From positions 8,558,400-8,622,399 of the forward strand of contig OZ025211.1 in NCBI GenBank assembly GCA_964019055.1: a stretch of 64,000 nt of DNA, given 5' to 3'. The translations under genes and the position numbers were made by a program. This DNA comes from Anthopleura xanthogrammica. Its lineage: Eukaryota; Cnidaria; Anthozoa; Actiniaria; Actiniidae. Under the pieces are notes generated by a model that was not told the origin of the DNA, did not search any database, and saw only the letters and a program-made list of their open reading frames with translations. Positions 47,141 through 57,200 of the stretch are shown here, one piece after another (the stretch's first letter is position 1; the number at the start of each line of letters is the position of its first letter).

Positions 47141-47170
47141 ATTGGCTACTCGAGGTGAGAAATTCACCGG
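47141..47170 (+). promoter_or_regulatory. ATTGGCTA + GGTGAGAA/TCACCGG element, copy in spacer of genes 2-3
   Basis: An inverted CCAAT box (ATTGGCTA), six bases, then GGTGAGAAATTCACCGG, whose ends (GGTGA/TCACC) form a short inverted repeat. The same composite with the same spacing recurs at 50051-50080, and a diverged one at 37234-37272. Its function is unknown. Confidence 0.35.
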
Positions 47171-48366
47171 CTTCGCTAAGCCAAGTTTTTCACGAAATGT
47201 GAAACGTGTTTTCGATATTTTTGGGGTAGTTTTGGTTTTTCAAAATACGAAGTAACTTTAGATAACAGTTTCAATACAAGATGGAGAATAATTACAATGT
47301 TTGAATAGAAACAATAAGTAATTGTCTATAATATTTAAGTCTATCTTGATGTTCTTGGTTCATTACCGGGTATACTTGTATGGCTTCCTGAAAAGATTGA
47401 ACCACAAGTGCTATGCATATATTACCGCGGGGAAAAAACCTCTAAATTTAAAATTCGTTCATATTAGTGAAATAATAATACGCCTGGCGAATCGCCCGCG
47501 CTCCAAATCAAGTCCGTATAAATCAAAAACGAACCATATCTGCAGATGTGATGTAGTGAACCTTGTATTGGGCTTATTACACCTCATTAAAAAGTCCTAC
47601 TAAAGAAACTGAATCTAGATATTACTAAGTTAGTTGCCATCGCAACGAAGTTTGAATGCAATCGACTTGAAATAATTTTTTTTTTAAACTATAGAAGCAT
47701 TAAAGAATCTCGGCAAGAAATATCAGCAATGTCGATGTCCTATAACAATGTACATAATTTTATCTTCATTTTCCATGTTTACTCTTGAGGATGTAAGCTT
47801 TTAAAATGGAAAATAAGGTATTTTTCGAGACCTTCCTTTTTTAGTTGGTGGCAGGACAGAAAGGCATACGGGACTTATGGGACGTGCGATCGATATCAAG
47901 CGTGCAATATTCGTGTGAGAAGCGTGTTACAATAAAACCTTACAATACCAAACGGAGCCGCTTTAACACTGACTCGCGTCCCTTCTTTTCGATCACGAAA
48001 AATAATTCCTAAACCAAATTGTGTCATTTTAAACTAAATTATATTATTTCGAGATTATTTTAAGATAGATACAAGAATTACTAGGTGAAGCAAAATATTT
48101 ATAATCGAGAAGAATTAAGAAGGTCAATTTTGTCAACACTGAAACTGGAAAGGGTGTGACTCAGTGCATTGGCTATTAAAGACGACTCGCAAGTTGATTG
48201 GTTCGTTCGTTTGCGTGATGAGATATATTACATCTGAGAAACCAACAACAAATATCGACCAATGGGATCTCAGAAATCCACCACAACAAGTGCTGGGGAT
48301 CGCGTGAGGAAGATTTTCGTGAGTGAATTTTGCTTGAATTCGTGATCTTTAACAAAGAACCTAGTC

Positions 48367-48555
48367 ATGTACTTACCACTAGTCCGGCGTTATATAAACA
48401 AGGGATGTTTGTCTGTGGTCATTCCATTCCACAGTAGGAGACAACCTGAAAGCAAAAGGCAAAATTCAACAGTAAATACCATAGAACTCTTGAAGGTTGA
48501 AGTGAAGAATTCCCCAAGTCTAGCCGACTTTAAACATCGCTTAAAAGGTTGGTAA
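48367..48555 (+). pseudogene. probable LINE ORF2 C-terminal remnant
   Basis: The frame ends in EVKNSPSLADFKHRLKGW and a stop, matching the 'LP.eV..a.SL..FK.rL...W' ending of many LINE reverse-transcriptase proteins. The upstream part is too diverged to confirm. It lies 390 bases before BH3 gene 3. Confidence 0.45.
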
Positions 48556-48946
48556 CTTAGTACTTAGTTTTGTACGTACGGTCTGTTAGTTATAAGACAA
48601 CATATAAAATATCTTAGTTCATGGCTCGTAATAATATCATAGTAAAAAAAAAGGGTTTTCATCGACTGACAAAGTTTAGGCACAAAATTGCACGAGAATA
48701 ACTTGTTACCTGAACTTGAGTTCTGAGTTCTGCTTGGTTAAAGAAACAGGGCAATCTCTTCTCCTAGTATATGTATGTTGTCAGTCGGTCTGAGATCTTC
48801 TTTCCCGAAAAATATGGACGAAGACGCGATGAAATGGGGGAAAATAGTGAAAGTTAATTTTATACTTCTAGACAACGAACTCAGCAATAACATTTAACGA
48901 ACTGGCATGTTTTATTTTTCAGAAATTGATTTAAAATTGAAGAACA

Positions 48947-49213
48947 ATGAATCCATCTTCCTCAGAAGAACAACCCAAACCAGACCTAGTCTCTGAGGGA
49001 GGTGTCGCATCGGAACTTATTACGAGCCATGACGTCACCATCCCGAGCGAAAAAATCAACGAAATAGCCAATCAGCTTGCGAGTATTGGTGACGAGCTGA
49101 CTGTGAAGTATGATGGCTCGGTGTACTCGAGACAAGTGGCATTGAGGATGGCTGGCAGTACGGCAGCACAGGTTGGTTTTCATGCCCTGCTCGCCATTAT
49201 TCATGATGGCTGA
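48947..49213 (+). CDS. BH3-only-like protein 3 (88 aa)
   Basis: 88 codons, uninterrupted. Residues 40-55 read IANQLASIGDELTVKY, the most canonical BH3 of the four. The stretch just before it (HDVTIP, residues 29-34) is matched by HDTKVP in gene 4, making genes 3 and 4 close paralogues. The C-terminal motif is GFHALLAII (residues 77-85), followed by HDG and the stop. The start codon is 24 bases after a TTTTCAG acceptor (48922), with no other ATG between. The acidic, Ser/Pro-rich N-terminus looks disordered, which is usual for BH3-only proteins. Confidence 0.88.
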   Translation: MNPSSSEEQPKPDLVSEGGVASELITSHDVTIPSEKINEIANQLASIGDELTVKYDGSVYSRQVALRMAGSTAAQVGFHALLAIIHDG

Positions 49214-49732
49214 TAAAGTTTCGAGGTGATCTTGGCTGCCTAGAAGGAAACAGCCGTTTGAAAGCAGTTTTTACGAGAGGAAAAGCCACTTTGTGAAGAG
49301 TAAAAAGTAGGCCGAATCTTGAAGACACAGGGAAAAAAGACCATTGAGGACTGAACAGTTAAAACTTCCTCTCAAACGCCTTATTTCGCTTTTCAAAGAT
49401 GAGGTGACAGATTCAGCCATGACTCCGCAAACAAGGCTAGAAGTCTTTTAACTTAAAAGTTTTGTACTGGTCAAAAAACACGTCCATCTTCCCTTTACTA
49501 CCGGCTGATGAAAAGAAATACAACAAGAAACTCTTTGAACAATACAGAGTTCGTATGATTGTATAATTACAATCACATATCTGACAATAACTTGAAAGGC
49601 CCGTCGTGGTCGTAATTTTCACGTCGATGAACGATTTGAGACTTTTAAACCTAGGTTTTCCTTTTTGTGTTACAAAACTGTAGAAAAATGGGGTAAAGAA
49701 TCGTAAAATGATATTAAAATGCCTAAACTTAC

Positions 49733-49820
49733 CAACGGCGTCATATTTTTTCCCTTTCCAGTAAGCACACTTGTGTTGAATGGTGTTAGACCACTCCAGA
49801 ACGACCCATAAAACTAAACG
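49733..49820 (-). CDS. candidate internal exon on the minus strand, unrecognised
   Basis: On the minus strand the frame reads VLWVVLEWSN, then HKCAYWKGKKYDAV, and stops at a good donor (GTAAG, minus strand of 49728-49732). The Trp-Lys-Gly-Lys-Lys-Tyr-Asp-Ala cluster resembles small Tudor/BEN-associated strand motifs, but this is only a pattern impression. No supporting acceptor or neighbouring exon was identified with certainty. Confidence 0.22.
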
Positions 49821-50050
49821 GTGTTTTTTCAATATTTTTCGAAATTCCCTTCATAGATTTACAACAAAAAGGATAAATAATTCAAAAATAAGAGAACCAG
49901 GACACAAGGAATGAAATAAGCTTGAGTAAGAAGGATAAAATCGATTTGAACGATGAAACGACGATCGTTCAATGTTCCCGACAGATGTTCGACCATGAAT
50001 AACAGGTCACAACCAAGATGCCCGAATAGTAGATGTCAACTCGATCTGTG

Positions 50051-50080
50051 ATTGGCTAACTAAGGTGAGAAAATCACCGG
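50051..50080 (+). promoter_or_regulatory. ATTGGCTA + GGTGAGAA/TCACCGG element, copy in spacer of genes 3-4
   Basis: ATTGGCTA, six bases, GGTGAGAAAATCACCGG: same order and spacing as at 47141. It may be a shared regulatory site or a relic of the duplication that made the BH3 array. Confidence 0.35.
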
Positions 50081-50409
50081 TCGTAAAAATGGATCTACTT
50101 GGAAAATACTTGTTAAAATGTATTGTTTTCTGACCGTGTTGAAGGATTCAAAGTGAGAAAATCCATTAAATATTGTCAAAGGGGAAAAATCAAAGGCGAG
50201 GACGTTATAAAATTGCACATTTTTCCTGGTATTTTTAAGATTAGTTTTGCTTGTTTTAGGAATCAAATTTGTTTGAGCTACACTGCAACATATCTTACAA
50301 ATTACAATTCATCTGTCTGTAATTAAAAAAAAAATTGCAATTTCATATTCATTAACATTAGTGGTCAATTGTTATCACCTAGACAACCCAGTATTAGCAA
50401 TTAGCTCAC

Positions 50410-50492
50410 CAAGAGTCTCCTGTAACTCAGTGATACAGCATCCGACTAGAAAACTGAGGGCCATGGGCTCAATGCCCATCAGGGATTTGGAT
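50410..50492 (+). mobile_element. tRNA-like SINE head, degenerate
   Basis: TGTAACTCAGTGATACAGCA resembles an A box with D-arm, and GGGCTCAATGCCC a decayed B box. Spacer between BH3 genes 3 and 4. Confidence 0.4.
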
Positions 50493-51657
50493 TTTTTTCG
50501 AGTTTCCTTAAATTCGCTGTGAAAAATTGAACAATTTTCATCTTCTGTTATCACCTTGTTACCATGAGAACTGCACATATTGGAAGATTTTCGTTAATCC
50601 TAATCAGAACGTACTTAGAGAGACAATAGCGTCAACAATACCTGGCTTAATTAATCGTTTGAAATTAAAAGATGTTTTGATCCTTAAAAATAGAATTTGA
50701 AAATTATTTTACGAACATTTTCCTGGCTTCCTTTTTTGTCTGCTTTGAGACCAAAGTTCAGTATTTCCATAGTACATTTTTTTTTAAATTTGTATTCAAC
50801 CAACTTACATGCTCCTGGAAGAGTAGCAGATATATAAACAGGGCAAACCGGTTATCAAACCCGTTTTGAAAAAGTAGTGTTCATGATAAAACTTCGATGC
50901 CTCCAATTGCAATCTGAGAATGCTCAGAACAGGGAGGTCCCTGCTCAGACCCGATTTTCTTGATGTAATGATTTGAATCCGAGTTGTCCGGTTCTCCTCC
51001 AGACTCCATAATAAAATGCAGCAGAGTATTTGTCAGTTAAAATATAAAATCAAATTGAAAAATCCCTGCTGAATTTGTGAAAACCTTGGCGGTATGAAGC
51101 CAACACTGAAGGTGAAAGGTCTTTTCGAAATTGACGGTTCCAAAGAGCTATAATGATTTTTTTATGTGGGGAGGGGCTTGAAGAAAAAATTGCTCAATGC
51201 AAAAAAAAAAAAATCCATCACTTCTAGTTTAAAACAAATATTGAAAGAAACACATGAAATATTATAGTAAAATAACAAAAAACTTTTAAAAAGTAAACAA
51301 AATAGGTGTCTTTTCGCGTGTTCAGGGTTCAGTTGTGCAAATTACCTAGATTAAGAACTGGCGCAACACTTTGAACTTTAATCATTGGATTCGCTGCGGT
51401 CTTCTTAGAGTGCACAGCTGCATAAACAATTTAAAGCAGGCCTAAGAAAGATGAGCCCATTTAATTTTTCTTTGGAAAAACAAGTTTGTTGTGTGAAAAT
51501 GTCTGCTGTGAAAATGCAAAAAGCCAGGACCGCATACGAAAATGCTGAAGGTATGCGTAGGATCTATGAAAGCAATTTTTTCAAAAACCGGTATAACGCG
51601 CTCGCATTTTAGTTTTAAAGTGCCTCTGAAAAATAGCACCAGACCTATTTTAAATAA

Positions 51658-52066
51658 ATCTTTATGGTCTTAAAAGCATGTTTTTGTAGGATTTTCCCGC
51701 TTTCGGTTTAATCCTGATTTTTATACGCGTTTTGAAAATGCCCAATAAATCTCACGGCCGCGCCACTGGGAGACTGAGCCTGTGACGTCATCGGGGCGAT
51801 AGACGTCGACCCTAGTTCTCAAAGATCTAAGCTACGATTAGAAGCAAGGGTCAATCTGTAACGACGCAATATTTAGGCATCTTTTTCTCTCCAAAACTCC
51901 AAAACAACAACACACTTTGCTTGTAAAGAAAGATGACGCAAGCAAAATAATACTATCTGAAACTTCGAGTGACGGGACGCTAGCTTTTTCGAAAAACAGG
52001 ATTACACCGACAGCGTGAAAATCCTACAAAAACATGTTTTTGAGACCATAAATATTTATAACTCTT
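51658..52066. mobile_element. 400-bp element with about 38-base terminal inverted repeats
   Basis: TTTATGGTCTTAAAAGCATG...GGATTTTC at the left and GAAAATCCTAC...TGAGACCATAAA at the right. Lies in the spacer between BH3 genes 3 and 4; no transposase frame. Confidence 0.6.
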
Positions 52067-52927
52067 TTTTCCCGCGCTTCAAAGTTTTCTCTCTAAAAAT
52101 ATAATTGACATTTTTAACTTCAGTTACTTCATGGAAACAATGTCAATGACACTTCTAGTCTATTCCAGTTGTTTTTAGTTTTTAATCTCTTTGTAAAATA
52201 TATCCTTGTTCAATCGAGTTTGTGATCATAATACGACCAATGGTATTTCAGTATTGATCGAGAATGACCGCTGTGGACAAGATAACAACGGTACGAAATA
52301 ATTTTTTAGTCAAGTCCATTACGGTATATTTGAAGCATTTTATTGGATATCAAGGAATTACGATGTCACTGCAGAACTTGTGGAAGTTTCCAGAAATGTT
52401 ACGAATCCTCGCAAAAGACAAACAGATTACAGTATTGAGCATTGATGACACTGAATAAAAGGATCACACAAGCAAGAATCTTCTTGAAAAGGTAAAATGA
52501 AAAGAAATTCAACCACAACTTTCCTCAAAAAATACTAAACTTAAGAAGAAGAAAAAAACCCGATATTCTTGACGTTTGCTTTTGTAAAATCATCATCGTA
52601 AAATTGGAGAGAAATAGTGCGATGAAAAAGGTCAAAAATTAACATTCCAAGAATTTTAAATCTACAAGAAATTTTTTTTTTGAGACAAAACAGTAAAAAA
52701 ATTCTGCAGGAATTGTTGCAAGACTTTAATACATTATTCTTAATTTTCTTTTCCTTTGATATGACTGGATTTGTAGTTTAAACTGAAATATAAATACCAT
52801 GATTTTCGTATGTTTGAGCAACTTCTTTTCTGCTTACCTCTTTGTTTCAGATTTATTATTAAAAAAATACAACTTCAGCAAGTTTTTACAAACAGTTAAA
52901 GAAAATTGTTCTAATAAGTACAAACCC

Positions 52928-53155
52928 ATGGCGCCCGAAAGAAAATCCCATACAAAGTCGAAACGACTGGAAAATATCAATACTCCGCATGACACCAAGG
53001 TTCCTATGGCAACGGTAATCAACATAGCTAAGCACCTGGCGGGAATCGGTGATGAGTTGAACCAAAGGTACCTTAACTATCACTACGCGCATGTCTTAGT
53101 CTGGAGACCGCTGACTACGTACTGTATGCAGGCACTTGTTTTTCTTCTGTGCTAG
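52928..53155 (+). CDS. BH3-only-like protein 4 (75 aa)
   Basis: 75 codons from the ATG at 52928. Residues 33-48 read IAKHLAGIGDELNQRY, again a full BH3. The N-terminus is basic (MAPERKSHTKSKR). The C-terminal motif has drifted to CMQALVFLLC, losing the Gly-Phe but keeping the hydrophobic helix at the very end of the protein. The open frame extends upstream to 52799, but a strong acceptor (TTTGTTTCAG, ending at 52850) lies between, and 52928 is the first ATG after it. A candidate 5'UTR donor is at 52492. Small size and BH3 plus short hydrophobic tail recall NOXA-like proteins; orthology is not claimed. Confidence 0.85.
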   Translation: MAPERKSHTKSKRLENINTPHDTKVPMATVINIAKHLAGIGDELNQRYLNYHYAHVLVWRPLTTYCMQALVFLLC

Positions 53156-54297
53156 AGAGTTCGATGGCAGCATGGGATGATCCCGATGACTGATATAATA
53201 CCTACTTTAAGGTTAACAAAACAATATGCTATAAACGGAATGAAACTCCAAGAAGAAGATTCTGGAGAAGAGAAAACATAACAACAACTCTAAATATCTT
53301 CAAGCAAACAAAGTGCAAAATTAATTTTATTTTACGCTTTTAAATATGCCTCTGAATTTATTTCTAAAATCGTTATTTCAAAATTGTGAAAAAATATATT
53401 ATTTAACAAAAATTATTTCGGTTGACTTGAGAAATTTAAGGCAATACATTCTCTATTTCAGTCCTCCACTGGTCACAATTGTAAAGCGCATCGAGACATT
53501 GTAAAATACGCTATATAAGAACTTCCAATTATCATTATTATTATAATTTCTTATACGGTCGAACGTCTACCCGTTGAACTATCAAGTCGGTCGCTAAATG
53601 GAGGTTAGCCACTTTAATTATATAGATTCTATTGTAATTATTTATGGAATGCCAAGCAAAACTGGTGACAAGTTTTTTTATTCATCCAACATTCGGTTTT
53701 GAAAACTAGTCACCCTCAACTGTAATGTTTGTTGTTTTTTAAATGAAATTTTGATGCATTTCTGTTGTTGAGAGTTGTAGTATTTTTGTGGTTGAGCGTT
53801 ATTCATCATCAAGGCCCATGGTTCATTTTCATAGGCGCATTATCTCTCGTGATCTATCGTGTCCATAGCGGCTGGCTTACGTTTGTCTATAACTAAGTTC
53901 TCCGTGGTCTTTTTTGATGCACGATCCATGCAATTTGTAGATGATTATTACGTGGTCCACTTTGATTGGGTCCATCATGCTTTACACTGATATGAATCTG
54001 GTCCTCCGTGGTTTATCCAGCCCACTGAACTGTATTAAGCTCCAAGACTCCAACCCCAAGTAAGGTAACTTGGGACGAACGACATGTACAACTCCATGGA
54101 AGGCTGGAACCGATCCTGTATTATTTTCACTGCTTGATTCTTTGTAATCAGTCCGTAGTAGGTATACCGCTTCTAGCTCCGGCGTTACCCGAGCGCAGCC
54201 AAACCCAGCTCACAAGTCGTGCAGGCGAAGTTCACCTCTCTCTTTCATTTGTCATTTTCATTTCAATCAAAAAACCTTATCGTCAACTTAGCAACGG
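53156..54297. other. intergenic between BH3 gene 4 and the SAM carrier (convergent)
   Basis: A LINE 3' tail at 53475-53560 and unremarkable AT-rich sequence. The two flanking genes are transcribed toward each other, so both 3' ends lie here. Confidence 0.6.
53475..53560 (+). mobile_element. LINE 3' tail
   Basis: TTGTAAAGCGCATCGAGACA ... AAATACGCTATATAAGAACT then TTATCATTATTATTA, between BH3 gene 4 and the SAM carrier. Confidence 0.6.
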
Positions 54298-57200
54298 TCA
54301 ATCATTGTATTTCTTATCTTTGGTCTTCATCAAGACGTTCTTGGCTTTGTCATAGAAACCAAAGAAGATAGCGCCACCCACAGCAATCCACGTGACACGA
54401 ATTGTCACTCCAGCAAACAGACTAGAAAAGAAAAAGAATGGAATAAATGACAAAAGTTCGCTTTTTACTCCGTCAAATAAGCTAGTAAGTAGTAAATTTG
54501 ACACACTGACTGATTAGTGATGGTGATATAAGCTCGTGAAAGGTTCCTTTTGAAATTTCAAAGATTTTTTTGAAAGTGTAAAATCCTACTTTAAAAATGT
54601 TTTGCGACATTTTTCTCCACTTTCTCTTCAAGGCGTGATCTCACGGTGCAATTTTCTCTGCAACTTCAGTTTCTCAACGGCGTTGCGACACAAGTTGCAA
54701 AAGGGTTTACACGGTGCAACGGAGACGCAATCGTTGCCAGTAGTATAAACGCATTCTACTTTTGGCAACGATTGCTGCAACTTGTCTTGCAACATTTTTC
54801 AAATTGTACTGTAGGTTACACGCCGCAATGCTCCATGCAACTTGTGTCGCAACGCGGTTGCTCCGTGTAATTGTGCCTTTACTAGTGACTGACGAAATAA
54901 TTACGTTATACCTTAGACTACCAAGCAACTACTTTAGTAATTAAAGCCTTTTATTATTCTTAGGCTATTTTTCTTTTCAAGGGCATGGTTGTCGACTTCC
55001 ACTGAGGAGTTTTCCGGTTACTACTCACCCTCTGACTCCTTGTTCTTTTCGTATTAGCACCAGCATACGGTATATACCCAACTTTGCTTCTATGCTATCT
55101 TTCTGTAAGAACAACAAGAATATCATGTGTTTACTTACTCTTTCTTAGAAGAAAGCCGGTACCAAGAGGGACGCTTTCAATATTCATGGTTTATTAAGCT
55201 TGGGGCATATCGCGGTATCAACTAGCCTTCCTTTGGCATTGCTGTCTTCGCATTTGATTCGAATCCTTATTCAAATCTATAAAGTAATCTATGACATATC
55301 CAACATTACCAGACCCCACCCAGCTTCCCTCCCCTTAAAACTTCTTCTGTTTTTTTTTTTTTTTTTTTTTACTTGCAAATTTACGCACCCCTTTTTCTCT
55401 GCATAAAAATACTATCCCACCCCGATTTGCACTCGCCTTTCCTCTCAGTAATAATGAATAACTTGGTTTTTTGTTGTTTTGTTTGTCAGTTAATTTTTGT
55501 TCGATTTTCAACGGCGGCCATATTGGAAAGTAACCAGGCGACAGAGAAAGGCTTGGTTACTTCCCAAAATGGCCGTCACGTCTACGAGTGTCTTAATAAC
55601 AGAAGCGAACCCTATTTTCAAGTAAGTAATTTGCAGAGTTTAAAACTTTTTTAGATTTCCTTTATCTTGATAGTGTAGTCTTCTTTTCGCTTATAGTCTA
55701 GTTACATTTTTTGTCGTTATAATTGAGTTTGTAACACAACGTAACCAGAACTGGACCAACTGTTTACAACGTTACAAATGTCAACTATTAACTAAAGTAA
55801 AAAACCGTAAAAGATATAAAAATGATACAATTCGTAAAAGATAAGAAGATACAATTCGTATGCATAAAAGATAAAAAGATAATTAATATTTAAGAAGAAA
55901 GGGTGCCTGGAATGCAATCGTTCTTGACCAGTACTTGGTTCAGTGGTTCCAGCTCTGAACTAAAATGACAAAGAGCACTGCATAGTCTTACTTGTGCCAA
56001 CATGATTCTTGTCTTGACGACATCAAGAGGTGTGGTTAGAGCAGCAGCAAATCCACCTAATTAACATATTGCCATAGAAACAGGTGAATAACTGAAGGCT
56101 GATAGTGATACTTACACTGGGTCATCAGGGATTGGACCATAAAGTATTTAATCATCACAGTTAATTTTGAAACAATTTGGGACAGACATTTGGTCATTTT
56201 ATGTCATCATAATATGGGAGTTTTCTGACACAGGGATGGGGGAGCACATTTTAAGGTTGGGGGGGGGGGGGGGGCTAGTATGCAAATTAAAAGGAAAAGT
56301 GGAGGGGGCTAAGATTAGCTCCAGCTCTGCCGTTCCTGTGACAGCCAATAATGTTGTACATGTAGGCAGAAACAAGGCAGATTTTTTATGCATCACAAGA
56401 GATTGAATTTCCTTGGAGAAAATGTATATTGTATTGAACTACACAAAACCCCTTTATACAATTTGGGGCTCCTATATGAGACATAATTCTTCTCTAAACA
56501 CATGCCCAGCAATGCACTATGAATTAGAATTCCAATCAATCCTGTTTCACATTAGTTTGTGTCCAGTTTTTAACTCGGTCAGATATGCACTTACCAGCTA
56601 TTGCCCCACAAACAGAAGACTGAGCTGCATTGACATCGTAACCTTGGTAATTGGACCAGCCAATCTAAAAATAATGTCCATAAATATGAATATGCCTTAT
56701 GAGTCCATTATGTAAGCATGGAGATAGGGGTGGAGAGTTCAGAACTTATATAGAGATAGCTATAGTTGCCTGTTTAGAAGGCTAATATTTAGATGTACCT
56801 TCAAAAGCTCCCATAATGGAATTTCGACAAGGGCAAAAGGTACCTATTGAATATAAAATAGATTATTAATAGCATTAAAGATTTGTAGCACAATCATCTC
56901 TTACATTTGCGTAACAAAAGTGGTTTTATCCAGTTTTTGACTAATTACTTCAAGTGTAATAAACACTAAAAGCTAGAAAATTTATCAGATCCTTTAATTC
57001 AAAAGATGAACTGTACTGTATACACCCTATGAAAAAGGCGTAGCCATGGACATACCTTAGTTCATCAGTTATTGAAAACACTATTGCTTTCATAGTAAAG
57101 AGTATATCGAAATTAGTAATCTTCAAAAAATTCAGTTTAGTAACATAAAATGATAAAAAGCTACAGCTGTTTGAAATTAGAAAGATTTGTATGGAAACAA

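Larger units (their letters stand above)
45220..48900. other. spacer between BH3 genes 2 and 3
   Basis: AT-rich, a family F fragment, one CCAAT-type composite element (47141) and a probable LINE remnant (48367-48555). No other gene seen. Confidence 0.6.
49214..52840. other. spacer between BH3 genes 3 and 4
   Basis: Holds the weak minus exon (49733-49820), the second composite CCAAT element, a degraded tRNA-like head and the 400-bp inverted-repeat element. A + frame at 52264-52458 precedes a donor at 52492 and may be 5' leader of gene 4, but its 64 codons match nothing I know. Confidence 0.5.

Noticed and set aside
52264..52458. 64-codon frame as an independent gene before BH3 gene 4
   Set aside because: No motif; ends shortly before a donor at 52492 and is more likely 5' leader of gene 4 or chance.
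55373..55654. 93-codon + frame inside a SAM-carrier intron
   Set aside because: Overlaps a hairpin repeat and a polyT tract; the initial part is low complexity and no partner exons were seen.
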